Positions 1-6,078 of a stretch of 21,051 nt of DNA are shown piece by piece (position 1 is the stretch's first letter; every line of letters begins with the position of its first letter). Below the pieces are notes generated by a model that saw only the letters and a list, made by a program, of their open reading frames with translations, searched no databases and was not told where the DNA came from. This DNA is from a virus. The stretch lies in the IMG/VR virus record IMGVR_UViG_3300023179_000597, positions 1 through 21,051 of that record, one strand, 5' to 3'. The translations under genes were made by a program, and so were the position numbers.

Positions 1-405
1 CCAGAAAAACTATTGCCGTTATCAGTGAAAATATTGCAACGCAACAAAAAAATAAGACTTCATAACAAAGGAACACCTATTCGTAACTGGTTACATGCCG
101 ATGACACAGCAAACGCTGTTGTTGCAATCATTAACTCTGGAGTCAAAAACGAAATTTACAATATTGCAGGTAATTGTGAGCAAGCCAATATCGATACTGT
201 AAAACAAGTTATCGACGCATATTATGAAACAAATGTCAAAGACTACGAAAAGTTTTTAGATCTTTCTTTTGTTAGAGAAGGTCAAGATGTTCGTTATGCT
301 TTGAATGATTCAAAGTTAAAAGCTCTTGGTTGGCAACCGAAAAAATGCTTTGAAGAAGAAGTAAAAACTATTGTAAAGTATTTTAAAACACACTACAGGT
401 GGTGA
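1..405 (+). CDS. rmlB: NAD-dependent sugar epimerase/dehydratase, RmlB-like, C-terminal part (5' end outside window)
   Basis: The reading frame is open from base 1, and the four codons before the TTG at 13 (P-E-K-L) continue the family pattern, so the gene starts upstream and only about 134 C-terminal residues are seen. They resemble the C-terminal part of extended short-chain dehydrogenases of the dTDP-glucose 4,6-dehydratase type: an 'IRNWLHADDTANAV' segment (RDWLYVxDHxxA in RmlB), 'EIYNIAG', then 'REGQDVRYALNDSKLKALGW', which matches the substrate-binding RxGHDxRYAxDxxKxxxELGW region. The Rossmann domain and YxxxK catalytic residues lie outside the window. RmlB converts dTDP-glucose to the 4-keto-6-deoxy sugar. 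The exact nucleotide sugar here is uncertain, since related CDP- and GDP-sugar enzymes share this tail. Its stop is 1 base before the next gene. Confidence 0.8.
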   Translation, partial: PEKLLPLSVKILQRNKKIRLHNKGTPIRNWLHADDTANAVVAIINSGVKNEIYNIAGNCEQANIDTVKQVIDAYYETNVKDYEKFLDLSFVREGQDVRYALNDSKLKALGWQPKKCFEEEVKTIVKYFKTHYRW

Positions 406-406
406 T

Positions 407-721
407 ATGAAATACGTTTTTGATATCGATGGTACCATATGCACTAACACAAACGGGAAATATTGTGATGCTAAACCATATATCGAACGAATAGATAAAA
501 TCAACAAACTTTTTGATCAAGGAAACGTAGTTGTATTCCACACAGCCCGAGGTATGGGTAGCAGCAACAACAATATATTTGAAGCGTACAATAAATGGTA
601 TACGTTAACAGAATCGCAACTCAAAAGTTGGAACGTTAAATATCATATGCTGGTAATGGGTAAACCTTCTGGCGATTTCTATGTAGATGACAAAGGAATA
701 AACGATGAAAAATTTTTCTGA
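407..721 (+). CDS. Small HAD-superfamily phosphatase, capsule/sugar-biosynthesis type
   Basis: This 104-residue protein has the HAD core motifs: DxDGT at D6-x-D8 (nucleophile and acid/base), T46 in 'FHTARGMG' as motif II, K86 in 'GKPSGD' as motif III and D94-D95 as the metal-binding acidic pair. There is almost no cap domain, typical of the short HAD phosphatases found in capsule and nucleotide-sugar clusters of bacteria and large phages. It probably removes phosphate from a sugar phosphate, but the substrate cannot be read from sequence. It lies 1 base after the RmlB-like gene, and its last 17 bases overlap the cupin gene, so translation is probably coupled. The family call is firm; the pathway role is inferred from neighbours. 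Confidence 0.82.
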   Translation: MKYVFDIDGTICTNTNGKYCDAKPYIERIDKINKLFDQGNVVVFHTARGMGSSNNNIFEAYNKWYTLTESQLKSWNVKYHMLVMGKPSGDFYVDDKGINDEKFF

Positions 722-1076
722 TATCAAGTTCGTGCCTAAAGGCTGGGGATACGAAAAATGGATTGTCAACAAAGAACAATACTGTGGAAAAATTCTTTTC
801 TTTGTGAAAGGTAAAAAATGTTCTTGGCATTATCATAAGATAAAAGACGAAGTTTTTTACGTTCACTCAGGAAAGCTTCAAGTAACTTATGGTTATCAAG
901 ATGACATAACAAAAACAGAAACTGTTATCCTAGAAAAAGGTGACAATTTTCATGTTCCTGTTGGTATGCGTCATCAGATGTTGGCTTTGGAAGATACAGA
1001 AATGTTTGAATTCTCAACTCAACACTTTGATGAAGACAGTTATGCCATAATCAAAGGTGACGTTATTTCGAAATGA
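705..1076 (+). CDS. Cupin-fold protein, mannose-6-phosphate isomerase/sugar isomerase-like
   Basis: This 123-residue single-domain cupin carries both cupin motifs. Motif 1, G(X)5HXH(X)4E(X)6G, is met by G36, H42, H44, E49 and G56. Motif 2, G(X)5PXGXXH, is met by G79 through H90 in 'GDNFHVPVGMRH'. The three histidines and the glutamate form the usual metal site. The N-terminal 'PKGWGYEKWIVN' is typical of cupins related to type II phosphomannose isomerase and the C-terminal domain of GDP-mannose pyrophosphorylase. It may be a sugar-phosphate isomerase or sugar-binding enzyme acting with the adjacent dehydratase and phosphatase. The ATG lies inside the end of the HAD gene. Substrate is unknown. 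Confidence 0.8.
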   Translation: MKNFSDIKFVPKGWGYEKWIVNKEQYCGKILFFVKGKKCSWHYHKIKDEVFYVHSGKLQVTYGYQDDITKTETVILEKGDNFHVPVGMRHQMLALEDTEMFEFSTQHFDEDSYAIIKGDVISK

Positions 1077-1130
1077 AACATTTATAAACCAAGGTCATAG
1101 AATAGTTCTGATCAACACGGAGCTTTACAT

Positions 1131-2432
1131 ATGATCGAAGATTCTGATTTGGTAATCGAAACATCCAAACCTGTTAAAAAGCATAAAATCTTAATGCTTT
1201 CTGACCATCCACTCTGCACCTCTGGTGTAGGTGTGCAAGCAAGATTTCTTATTCAAGGTCTACTAAACACTGGACGGTATAGCTTTCGTTGTTTGGGTGG
1301 TGCAGTCAAACACCCAAGCTATGAAACAATCATGCTTAATCCAGACTTCGTGATTAAACCTGTTGATGGTTTTGGCAACCACGAAATCATTCGCAATATC
1401 TTGATTAATGAACGTCCTGACGCTGTGCTTCTTTTCACCGACCCAAGACAGTTTTTCTGGCTTTGGGATATCGAAGACGAGATTCATCAAATCTGTCCAA
1501 TCACTTATTGGCACGTTTGGGACAATGATCCGTACCCAGACTACAACGACGTATGGTACAAGTCCACAGACCTTATCAACTGCCTTTCATATAAAACATA
1601 TGAAATGGTGAAGTCAAAGTTCCCAGAACGTACAAACTATATTCCACATGCCTTCCCAAAGGAAGTTTATTTCCCACTTCCAGAACAAACAAAGGCAGAT
1701 CTTCGCAAGAAGAACTTTGGAGATCGTGCAGATTGGTTTGTTGGTACATGGGTTAATCGTAATGCAACCCGCAAGATGCCAAACGATGTTCTTAATGCAT
1801 GGCGAGTGTTCCTTGATCGTCTACAAGCCGAAGAAGGCCATCGCAAGGCTGTACTAATCATGCATACAGACCCAAACGATGTTGAAGGTCCAAACCTTAT
1901 CGCTGTCACAGAAAAGCTTGGGATTAATGAGCATGTTATGTTTTCAACCCAAAAGGTTGATTTTAACGATATGAACGCTCTTTACAACATCACGGATTTT
2001 ACGGTTAACGTTTCCAAGGCCGAAGGATTTGGTTTAGCCACACTGTCTGCCATGATGGCTGGCAAGCCTATTATTGCTCTTAAAACAGGTGGTTTAACTC
2101 GTCAAGTTGTCGATCATCGTGACGGTTCAGAACATGGCGTAGCTATTGAACCAGCAGCACGAACCTTGGTTGGTTCACAAGCTGTTCCTTACATTTACGA
2201 CGATCACGTAAACTATCTTGACGTTGCCGAAGCTTATTGGAAGCTTTACAAGATGACTCCCGAAGAACGAAAAGCTTTGTTTGAAAAGAACATTGCTTAT
2301 TGTGATTTTGAGTTCAGTTATGAAAACATGATTAAGCAATGGGACGAAACATTGGATAAGTGCATCAGTGAATGGAAAACTAACAAACCAAAGAGTTGGA
2401 CATGTGAACAACTTCGCCCGTTTGGTAAATGA
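1131..2432 (+). CDS. GT-B fold glycosyltransferase (GT4/group 1-like)
   Basis: This 433-residue protein looks like a two-domain GT-B glycosyltransferase. The N-terminal domain has 'ILMLSDHPLCTSGVG' (about 20-34) with the glycine-rich loop after the first strand. The C-terminal domain has 'FVGTWVNRNATRKMPNDV' (about 203-220) and the nucleotide-sugar loop 'AEGFGLATLSAMMAGKPII' (about 297-315). E298 fits the first glutamate of the EX7E motif, but the second position is S306, so the motif is incomplete. GGAG at 1119-1122, 8 bases before the ATG, supports the start. It uses more C-ending codons than the genes around it. It probably transfers a sugar made by the upstream enzymes; acceptor (DNA base, virion protein or host surface) is unknown. 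It is followed by a relic of the start of the second glycosyltransferase. Confidence 0.78.
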   Translation: MIEDSDLVIETSKPVKKHKILMLSDHPLCTSGVGVQARFLIQGLLNTGRYSFRCLGGAVKHPSYETIMLNPDFVIKPVDGFGNHEIIRNILINERPDAVLLFTDPRQFFWLWDIEDEIHQICPITYWHVWDNDPYPDYNDVWYKSTDLINCLSYKTYEMVKSKFPERTNYIPHAFPKEVYFPLPEQTKADLRKKNFGDRADWFVGTWVNRNATRKMPNDVLNAWRVFLDRLQAEEGHRKAVLIMHTDPNDVEGPNLIAVTEKLGINEHVMFSTQKVDFNDMNALYNITDFTVNVSKAEGFGLATLSAMMAGKPIIALKTGGLTRQVVDHRDGSEHGVAIEPAARTLVGSQAVPYIYDDHVNYLDVAEAYWKLYKMTPEERKALFEKNIAYCDFEFSYENMIKQWDETLDKCISEWKTNKPKSWTCEQLRPFGK

Positions 2433-2450
2433 TAGGAAGGCTATAAGACA

Positions 2451-2483
2451 ATGAAATCTGTACTACTACGTGCTCCACTACTT
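2451..2483 (+). repeat. Duplicated coding tract, copy 1 (MKSVLLRAPLL)
   Basis: This 33-base tract encodes the same 11 residues as 3397-3429. It differs at 12 of 33 bases, every difference being synonymous. Apart from the fixed ATG and the shared AAA, all nine codons differ. A second, shorter match lies at 2535-2549 (GYGVH in the same frame), 13 of 15 bases identical to 3439-3453. Confidence 0.85.
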
Positions 2484-2492
2484 ACAAAATAA
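2451..2492 (+). pseudogene. Stranded 5' end of the second glycosyltransferase gene (13-codon mini-ORF)
   Basis: ATG at 2451 opens a 13-codon frame reading MKSVLLRAPLLTK and stopping at 2490-2492. The first 11 residues are identical to the start of the intact glycosyltransferase at 3397. The nine codons after ATG-AAA are all different from, but synonymous with, those downstream. An AGGAAGG ribosome binding site sits at about 2434-2440. This looks like the original start of the glycosyltransferase, cut off from its body by the endonuclease element. It may still be translated as a leader peptide; its stop lies 6 bases before the hairpin that hides the endonuclease ribosome site. Confidence 0.8.
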
Positions 2493-2498
2493 TATATC

Positions 2499-2552
2499 TG
2501 TGTGAACTCCGTAACCACCAACTACTTATTGGAAGGATATGGAGTTCATACA
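2499..2552 (+). promoter_or_regulatory. RBS-sequestering hairpin upstream of the endonuclease gene
   Basis: The arms 2499-2521 and 2529-2552 pair in about 21 base pairs around a 7-base loop (2522-2528). The heart is GAACTCC (2504-2510) against GGAGTTC (2541-2547), with 2499-2513 pairing continuously to 2538-2552 including two G-U pairs. One A-A mismatch and a small internal loop interrupt the upper stem. The GGAG Shine-Dalgarno (2541-2544) and the upstream GGAAGG (2531-2536) are both in the 3' arm, and the start codon follows directly at 2553. The 5' arm begins after an AT-rich TAATATAT (2490-2497) that could be a phage late promoter core. T4 endonuclease genes such as I-TevI are known to be silenced by this kind of structure. 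Confidence 0.8.
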
Positions 2553-3395
2553 ATGAGCAATAAAGCTAAAAAGAGAGTCGATAATAGACCAGCATTATCT
2601 CAAAACCTAGTTGATGGTTTTTTAGATTGTCAGTTGTGCAATCAGAAAAAAAGATGGAAAGGTGGAAGTTTTACCCGCCATTTACAATCCGTTCATCAAC
2701 TCACAACTTCTGCTTACTATATTCAAATTTATGGCAACAACTGGAAAAGTTGTTTGTGTGGATGCGGCGAGGAAACAGCATGGGAATCCCGTGAAGGATA
2801 TTACAAGGGATACATATCTGGTCACAACTATCGAGGTAAAACTAAAGAAACAGATTTGACTGTGGCTTTAAGAACGACCAAAATGATTCAGAATGAAAAG
2901 TGGCTAGAATCAACTTTTAAAAAAGGCCAGAAAGCTTGGAATAAATGTTCAACTGATGTTGAATATTTACAAAAGCTTTTCAAAAGAACGAAACTCAGCC
3001 TAAAAACTTCCGGTATCAAAAAAGGAAAATACGAATCTCAGAAGTCTGGGATTTTATTCTATTATGATAGTGGTTGGGAACTAGAGAGAATGAAGTTTTA
3101 TGACGCCGAGCCGTCGATATCCTCATGGAGTAGATGCGATGATTTGATCCCGTATATCGACACAAACGGACAAAAGAGACATTATAATCCAGATTTTATC
3201 ATAAAATATGGAGAAGGTAAAATCAGAATAGAAGAAATAAAAGGTGGCAGATTTGGAGAATCTACACACTGTAAGTTACAAGCTGCTAATGAATATTACA
3301 AGAATATTGGATATGAATACATTGTGATTACTAAGAGACAAGATTCTTTTATTCAAGTACCACTAGATTTATTCCTACAAAAGAAAGAAGTTTAA
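2553..3395 (+). CDS. Zinc-finger PD-(D/E)XK homing-endonuclease-like protein
   Basis: Translation from ATG 2553 gives 280 residues. The frame also has a GTG at 2502, but that lies in the 5' arm of the hairpin, while ATG 2553 has GGAG 8 bases upstream. The N-terminus has a Ros/MucR-like zinc finger: C26-x2-C29 and H43-x4-H48, followed by 'QLTTSAYYIQIYG'. Then comes a cysteine cluster 'CLCGCGEET' (C67, C69, C71) leading into 'YISGHNYRGK', a pattern seen in DNA-binding regions of phage homing endonucleases. The C-terminal half has E176 in 'GWELERM', P213-D214 in 'YNPDFII' and E228-x-K230 in 'IEEIKG', as in PD-(D/E)XK nucleases. It probably cuts the uninterrupted glycosyltransferase gene to spread the element. 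Cleavage site and activity are inferred. Its stop is 1 base before the next ATG. Confidence 0.78.
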   Translation: MSNKAKKRVDNRPALSQNLVDGFLDCQLCNQKKRWKGGSFTRHLQSVHQLTTSAYYIQIYGNNWKSCLCGCGEETAWESREGYYKGYISGHNYRGKTKETDLTVALRTTKMIQNEKWLESTFKKGQKAWNKCSTDVEYLQKLFKRTKLSLKTSGIKKGKYESQKSGILFYYDSGWELERMKFYDAEPSISSWSRCDDLIPYIDTNGQKRHYNPDFIIKYGEGKIRIEEIKGGRFGESTHCKLQAANEYYKNIGYEYIVITKRQDSFIQVPLDLFLQKKEV

Positions 3396-3396
3396 T

Positions 3397-3429
3397 ATGA
3401 AATCAGTTCTTTTAAGAGCACCTTTGTTG
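3397..3429 (+). repeat. Duplicated coding tract, copy 2 (MKSVLLRAPLL, synonymously recoded)
   Basis: This is the start of the intact glycosyltransferase gene and the partner of 2451-2483. The recoded copy uses TTA, TTG and AGA where the relic uses CTA, CTT and CGT, so its codon style is closer to the AT-rich endonuclease gene than to the rest of the glycosyltransferase. Confidence 0.85.
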
Positions 3430-4581
3430 GTTCATGCAGGCTATGGTGTTCATGCCCGTCAAATCGCCCGCTGGCTTTTTCGTGTGGCAACAGAAACACA
3501 TCAACTAGACATTACCACAGAACCACTCGGTTGGGGTAAAACTCATATGATTGTTGATACTGAAGCGGAAGATGGTCTTATTGGCCAGATTCTTCAAGCA
3601 TCAGGAAACAAAAAGAACTTTTACGATGTAACCATTCAGCTTCAACTGCCAAACGAATGGAATCCTTTCCTTGGAACGTTTAATGTTGGAGTAACAGCAG
3701 GTGTAGAAACTGACAAATGCAATCCAGCTTGGATCGATTGCATCAACCGTATGGATATGGTTATTGTTCCAAGCGAGTTTACAAAGCAAACTTTTCTAAA
3801 CACAGGGGAAGTAACTGTTCCTATCGTTGTTGTACCAGAAAGCTTCCCAGATAGCTTACTCTCTGACGCTATTAGTTTGGATCTTGGCTTGACAACAAAG
3901 TTTAACTTTCTAGTTGTTGGTCAGTTAACTGGTAACAACACAGAAAATGATCGTAAAAATTTAGCTTACACGATGAAATGGTTGGCAGAAACGTTTGCTG
4001 ATTGTCCCGACGTTGGTATTGTTGTTAAAACAAATTCTGGGGCACAAACACAACTCGACAAGCAAAACATTAGGAATATTTTTTCTAAATTGGTTGAAGA
4101 AGTTGTTGGACCCAAGAACAAGGGACCAAAGTTTTATCTTCTTCACGGTCATATGTCAGATGAAGAAATGCATGGACTTTATACACATCCAGACATAAAG
4201 GCTCTTGTAACGTTTACTCACGGCGAAGGATATGGTTTACCTATCATAGAAGCTGCCGCTTGCGATCTTCCAGTTATTGCAACAAACTGGAGCGGTCACT
4301 TAGAATTCCTTAGACATGGAAGATTTATTCCTGTCGAATATAACCTAATGACTATTCCAGAATCTAGAGTTGACAATCAAATATTCGTAAAGGATACGAA
4401 ATGGGCAAATCCTGTTGAGTTTGATGCAAAACAAAGATTGAAGAAGTTTTATTCTGGTGCTCAGATTCCAAAACAATGGGCAACAGAGCTTGGAAAAAAA
4501 ATTCGAGAACATTATTGTTTTGATGCTGTTGCTCGTATTTATTCTGAAACATTAGATGAGCAATTGAAAGAAAACAAATGA
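3397..4581 (+). CDS. GT-B fold glycosyltransferase with complete EX7E motif (GT4/group 1-like)
   Basis: This 394-residue protein starts 'MKSVLLRAPLLVHAGYGVHARQ', cut here as first strand plus glycine loop of a GT-B N-terminal domain. The C-terminal domain has 'FLVVGQLTGNNTENDRKNL' (about 171-189) and the donor-binding loop 'HGEGYGLPIIEAAACDLPVIA' region with E277 and E285 forming a full EX7E motif, unlike the neighbouring glycosyltransferase. The start lies 1 base after the endonuclease stop, with only a weak purine-rich AAGAAAGAAG upstream, so translation may depend on coupling or on a transcript starting nearby. The native ribosome site (about 2434-2440) is stranded upstream with the relic. 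The next gene overlaps the stop as ATGA. Donor and acceptor are unknown; the upstream sugar genes suggest a modified sugar. Confidence 0.8.
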   Translation: MKSVLLRAPLLVHAGYGVHARQIARWLFRVATETHQLDITTEPLGWGKTHMIVDTEAEDGLIGQILQASGNKKNFYDVTIQLQLPNEWNPFLGTFNVGVTAGVETDKCNPAWIDCINRMDMVIVPSEFTKQTFLNTGEVTVPIVVVPESFPDSLLSDAISLDLGLTTKFNFLVVGQLTGNNTENDRKNLAYTMKWLAETFADCPDVGIVVKTNSGAQTQLDKQNIRNIFSKLVEEVVGPKNKGPKFYLLHGHMSDEEMHGLYTHPDIKALVTFTHGEGYGLPIIEAAACDLPVIATNWSGHLEFLRHGRFIPVEYNLMTIPESRVDNQIFVKDTKWANPVEFDAKQRLKKFYSGAQIPKQWATELGKKIREHYCFDAVARIYSETLDEQLKENK

Positions 4582-4901
4582 TAGGTTATTTATTAGCGTT
4601 AATATTAATAATTGCTTTAGTATTTGTAGTTTATCATTCAATTAGATGGGCCAAGATTATTTTTATAGTAGAAGATGATCTTGCTGATGCAATTGAGATT
4701 CATGAAAGAACATTGAAAACATTAGAAGATATCGTTAAAACTCCGATGTTTTTTGATAATCCACAAACAAAAGCAGCAGTTGACGAAGCCATGGAAAATG
4801 TAAAAATGTGTCAGACAGCGACACATAAGCTTATTCAGAATTTTACACAACGTAGCAAGCAACGTTACATAAGGCTTGTGGATGAAGAAGAAGCGGAATG
4901 A
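4578..4901 (+). CDS. Small one-pass membrane protein of unknown function
   Basis: The 107-residue product begins with one hydrophobic segment (about residues 2-20, 'IGYLLALILIIALVFVVYH'), followed by a short basic/aromatic stretch and a helical, charged C-terminal region of about 75 residues that looks amphipathic and may be a coiled coil. The likely topology is an N-terminal anchor with the soluble domain in the cytoplasm. It overlaps the glycosyltransferase stop and the sigma-factor start by ATGA, so it belongs to the same translation unit. No family is recognised. It could be a virion, inner-membrane or lysis-control protein; nothing in the sequence decides between these. Confidence 0.75.
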   Translation: MIGYLLALILIIALVFVVYHSIRWAKIIFIVEDDLADAIEIHERTLKTLEDIVKTPMFFDNPQTKAAVDEAMENVKMCQTATHKLIQNFTQRSKQRYIRLVDEEEAE

Positions 4902-5635
4902 CTCCAACAGGTAAAAAGCTTATCAAACGTAAGCCAAAAGGCGGAGCTTCACCACAAGAATTTTATTTCAACGCTAATACTCAAAAAGCTATTGTTGATT
5001 ATAAAGCCGAAACAATTCCTTCCAAGCGAAATGAAATATATGTGAATGAGATACTTCCAGCTTTCAATAAGCTTGTAGAAAATTTAATCAACGTATATGG
5101 TTTTCAGATTCAGTATGAAAGCAAGGCAGATTTACAAAATGAATGCATTGAGTTTTTATATGGTGTAATTACAAAATTTGATGCAAGTAAAGGTACCAAA
5201 GCATTTTCTTATTTCAATGTTGTTGCAAAACATTGGCTTATCATTAAAAGCAAACAAAGCGTTCGCAATATTCATGTGTTTACTTCGATTGATGACACAG
5301 AAGCTTTGTCGCAACATGATTTAGAGACAATAGAAAGCCACAGCATTTCACCTTCTCCAGAAGAAAGCTTGGTTGATGAATGCGATCATCAAAAGATTAA
5401 AACAATATTAGAGTTTATTTCTTCAAATACTGTAACCGAGAACGAAATCGAATGTCTTAAAGGAATCAAAATGTTATTCGACAATGTTAACGAACTTGAT
5501 TTTCTTAACAAACGAGCCATAATGCTTTATTTAAGAGAAATAACCAATCTTTCTCCAAAACAATTATCTGTTGTACTTTCACTTATGAAACGATACTACA
5601 AGTCCGCTAAAGAAGAATATAACATAAATCAGTAA
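4898..5635 (+). CDS. 55: Late-transcription sigma factor, T4 gp55-like
   Basis: This 245-residue protein has a sigma region 2-like block at about residues 78-120: 'DLQNECIEFLYGVITKFD' then 'GTKAFSYFNVVAKHWLI', with the F-x-Y-F pattern followed by an aromatic/basic helix that is typical of gp55 and of minimal sigma-70 relatives. In T4, gp55 replaces the host sigma on RNA polymerase and recognises the short late-promoter core. This product is longer than T4 gp55 (about 185 residues), with an extended C-terminal helical part (about 165-245) and no obvious region 4 helix-turn-helix. It lies directly before the tail genes it would be expected to switch on. Start chosen by the ATGA overlap with the membrane-protein gene. 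Confidence 0.78.
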   Translation: MTPTGKKLIKRKPKGGASPQEFYFNANTQKAIVDYKAETIPSKRNEIYVNEILPAFNKLVENLINVYGFQIQYESKADLQNECIEFLYGVITKFDASKGTKAFSYFNVVAKHWLIIKSKQSVRNIHVFTSIDDTEALSQHDLETIESHSISPSPEESLVDECDHQKIKTILEFISSNTVTENEIECLKGIKMLFDNVNELDFLNKRAIMLYLREITNLSPKQLSVVLSLMKRYYKSAKEEYNINQ

Positions 5636-5670
5636 CTCGATAAACAAGAAACATTAAATTCATTGAAACC

Positions 5671-6075
5671 ATGATAAATTTTGAAGAAATCGAAAAAGAT
5701 AATCCAACAGGACAAGAATTAATCAAAAAAACCGATTCAGATCTTGAAGTATTTTCTGATTTATTGAATTCGATTACAACAATAGACGAGCGTTTAAAAC
5801 TTTTATGGAAACAAATCTATGAAAATGCTTTAATTGACAGAAGAAATGCTTATATGATTTGGACCGATTTATATCTTCAAGTTCATGGTAATCCTGAACA
5901 ACATGTTATTCATGGTGATCATATGGCAAAGTACATGGAGAGAATGGAAAAAGCTAACACTCAACTTTTAAAACTAGCCGAATTGGTTTATAAAGCTAAA
6001 GATAAACAAGAAGACGAAGAAATACCAAATAGTCATTCTTTATTCGATAAGATCAAACGTAATAGCAAGGAATAA
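5671..6075 (+). CDS. Small helical charged protein, unknown; possible late-transcription partner or small terminase-like protein
   Basis: The 134-residue product is almost all helix-forming, with acidic ends around a conserved-looking core 'ENALIDRRNAYMIWTDLYLQ' (about 51-70) and 'HMAKYMERMEKANTQLLKLAEL' (about 87-108, shown shortened by its key residues H, Y, R and the leucine repeat). I recall similar helical cores in small proteins of T4-type phages, but cannot assign a family. Its place right after the gp55-like gene suggests a co-activator like T4 gp33, and 'SHSLF' near the C-terminus loosely resembles a sliding-clamp-binding box. A small terminase subunit is the other possibility. No strong Shine-Dalgarno is visible before the ATG. 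Confidence 0.6.
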   Translation: MINFEEIEKDNPTGQELIKKTDSDLEVFSDLLNSITTIDERLKLLWKQIYENALIDRRNAYMIWTDLYLQVHGNPEQHVIHGDHMAKYMERMEKANTQLLKLAELVYKAKDKQEDEEIPNSHSLFDKIKRNSKE

Positions 6076-6078
6076 GTA

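Larger units (their letters stand above)
2484..3396 (+). mobile_element. Homing-endonuclease element inserted on a glycosyltransferase gene (boundaries approximate)
   Basis: The segment holds a regulatory hairpin and one endonuclease-like gene, and it separates an 11-codon relic from a complete glycosyltransferase with the same N-terminus. No terminal inverted repeats, transposase or intron core were seen, so it resembles a free-standing homing endonuclease gene rather than an insertion sequence or group I intron. The left edge is placed where the match to the glycosyltransferase start ends. The right edge is set at the ATG at 3397, but the mobile unit may extend to about 3440, because the recoded codons there could have travelled with it. 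Codons after that point (gcc cgt caa atc gcc cgc) return to the C-richer style of the relic and of the first glycosyltransferase. Confidence 0.7.

Noticed and set aside
2502-2552. GTG at 2502 as the endonuclease start
   Set aside because: It lies in the 5' arm of the hairpin and has no ribosome site; ATG 2553 has GGAG 8 bases upstream and gives the protein with the zinc finger intact.
2433-3396. Group I intron or intein interrupting the glycosyltransferase
   Set aside because: The downstream gene has its own complete start, so no splicing is needed, and no intron core or intein splice motifs were seen.
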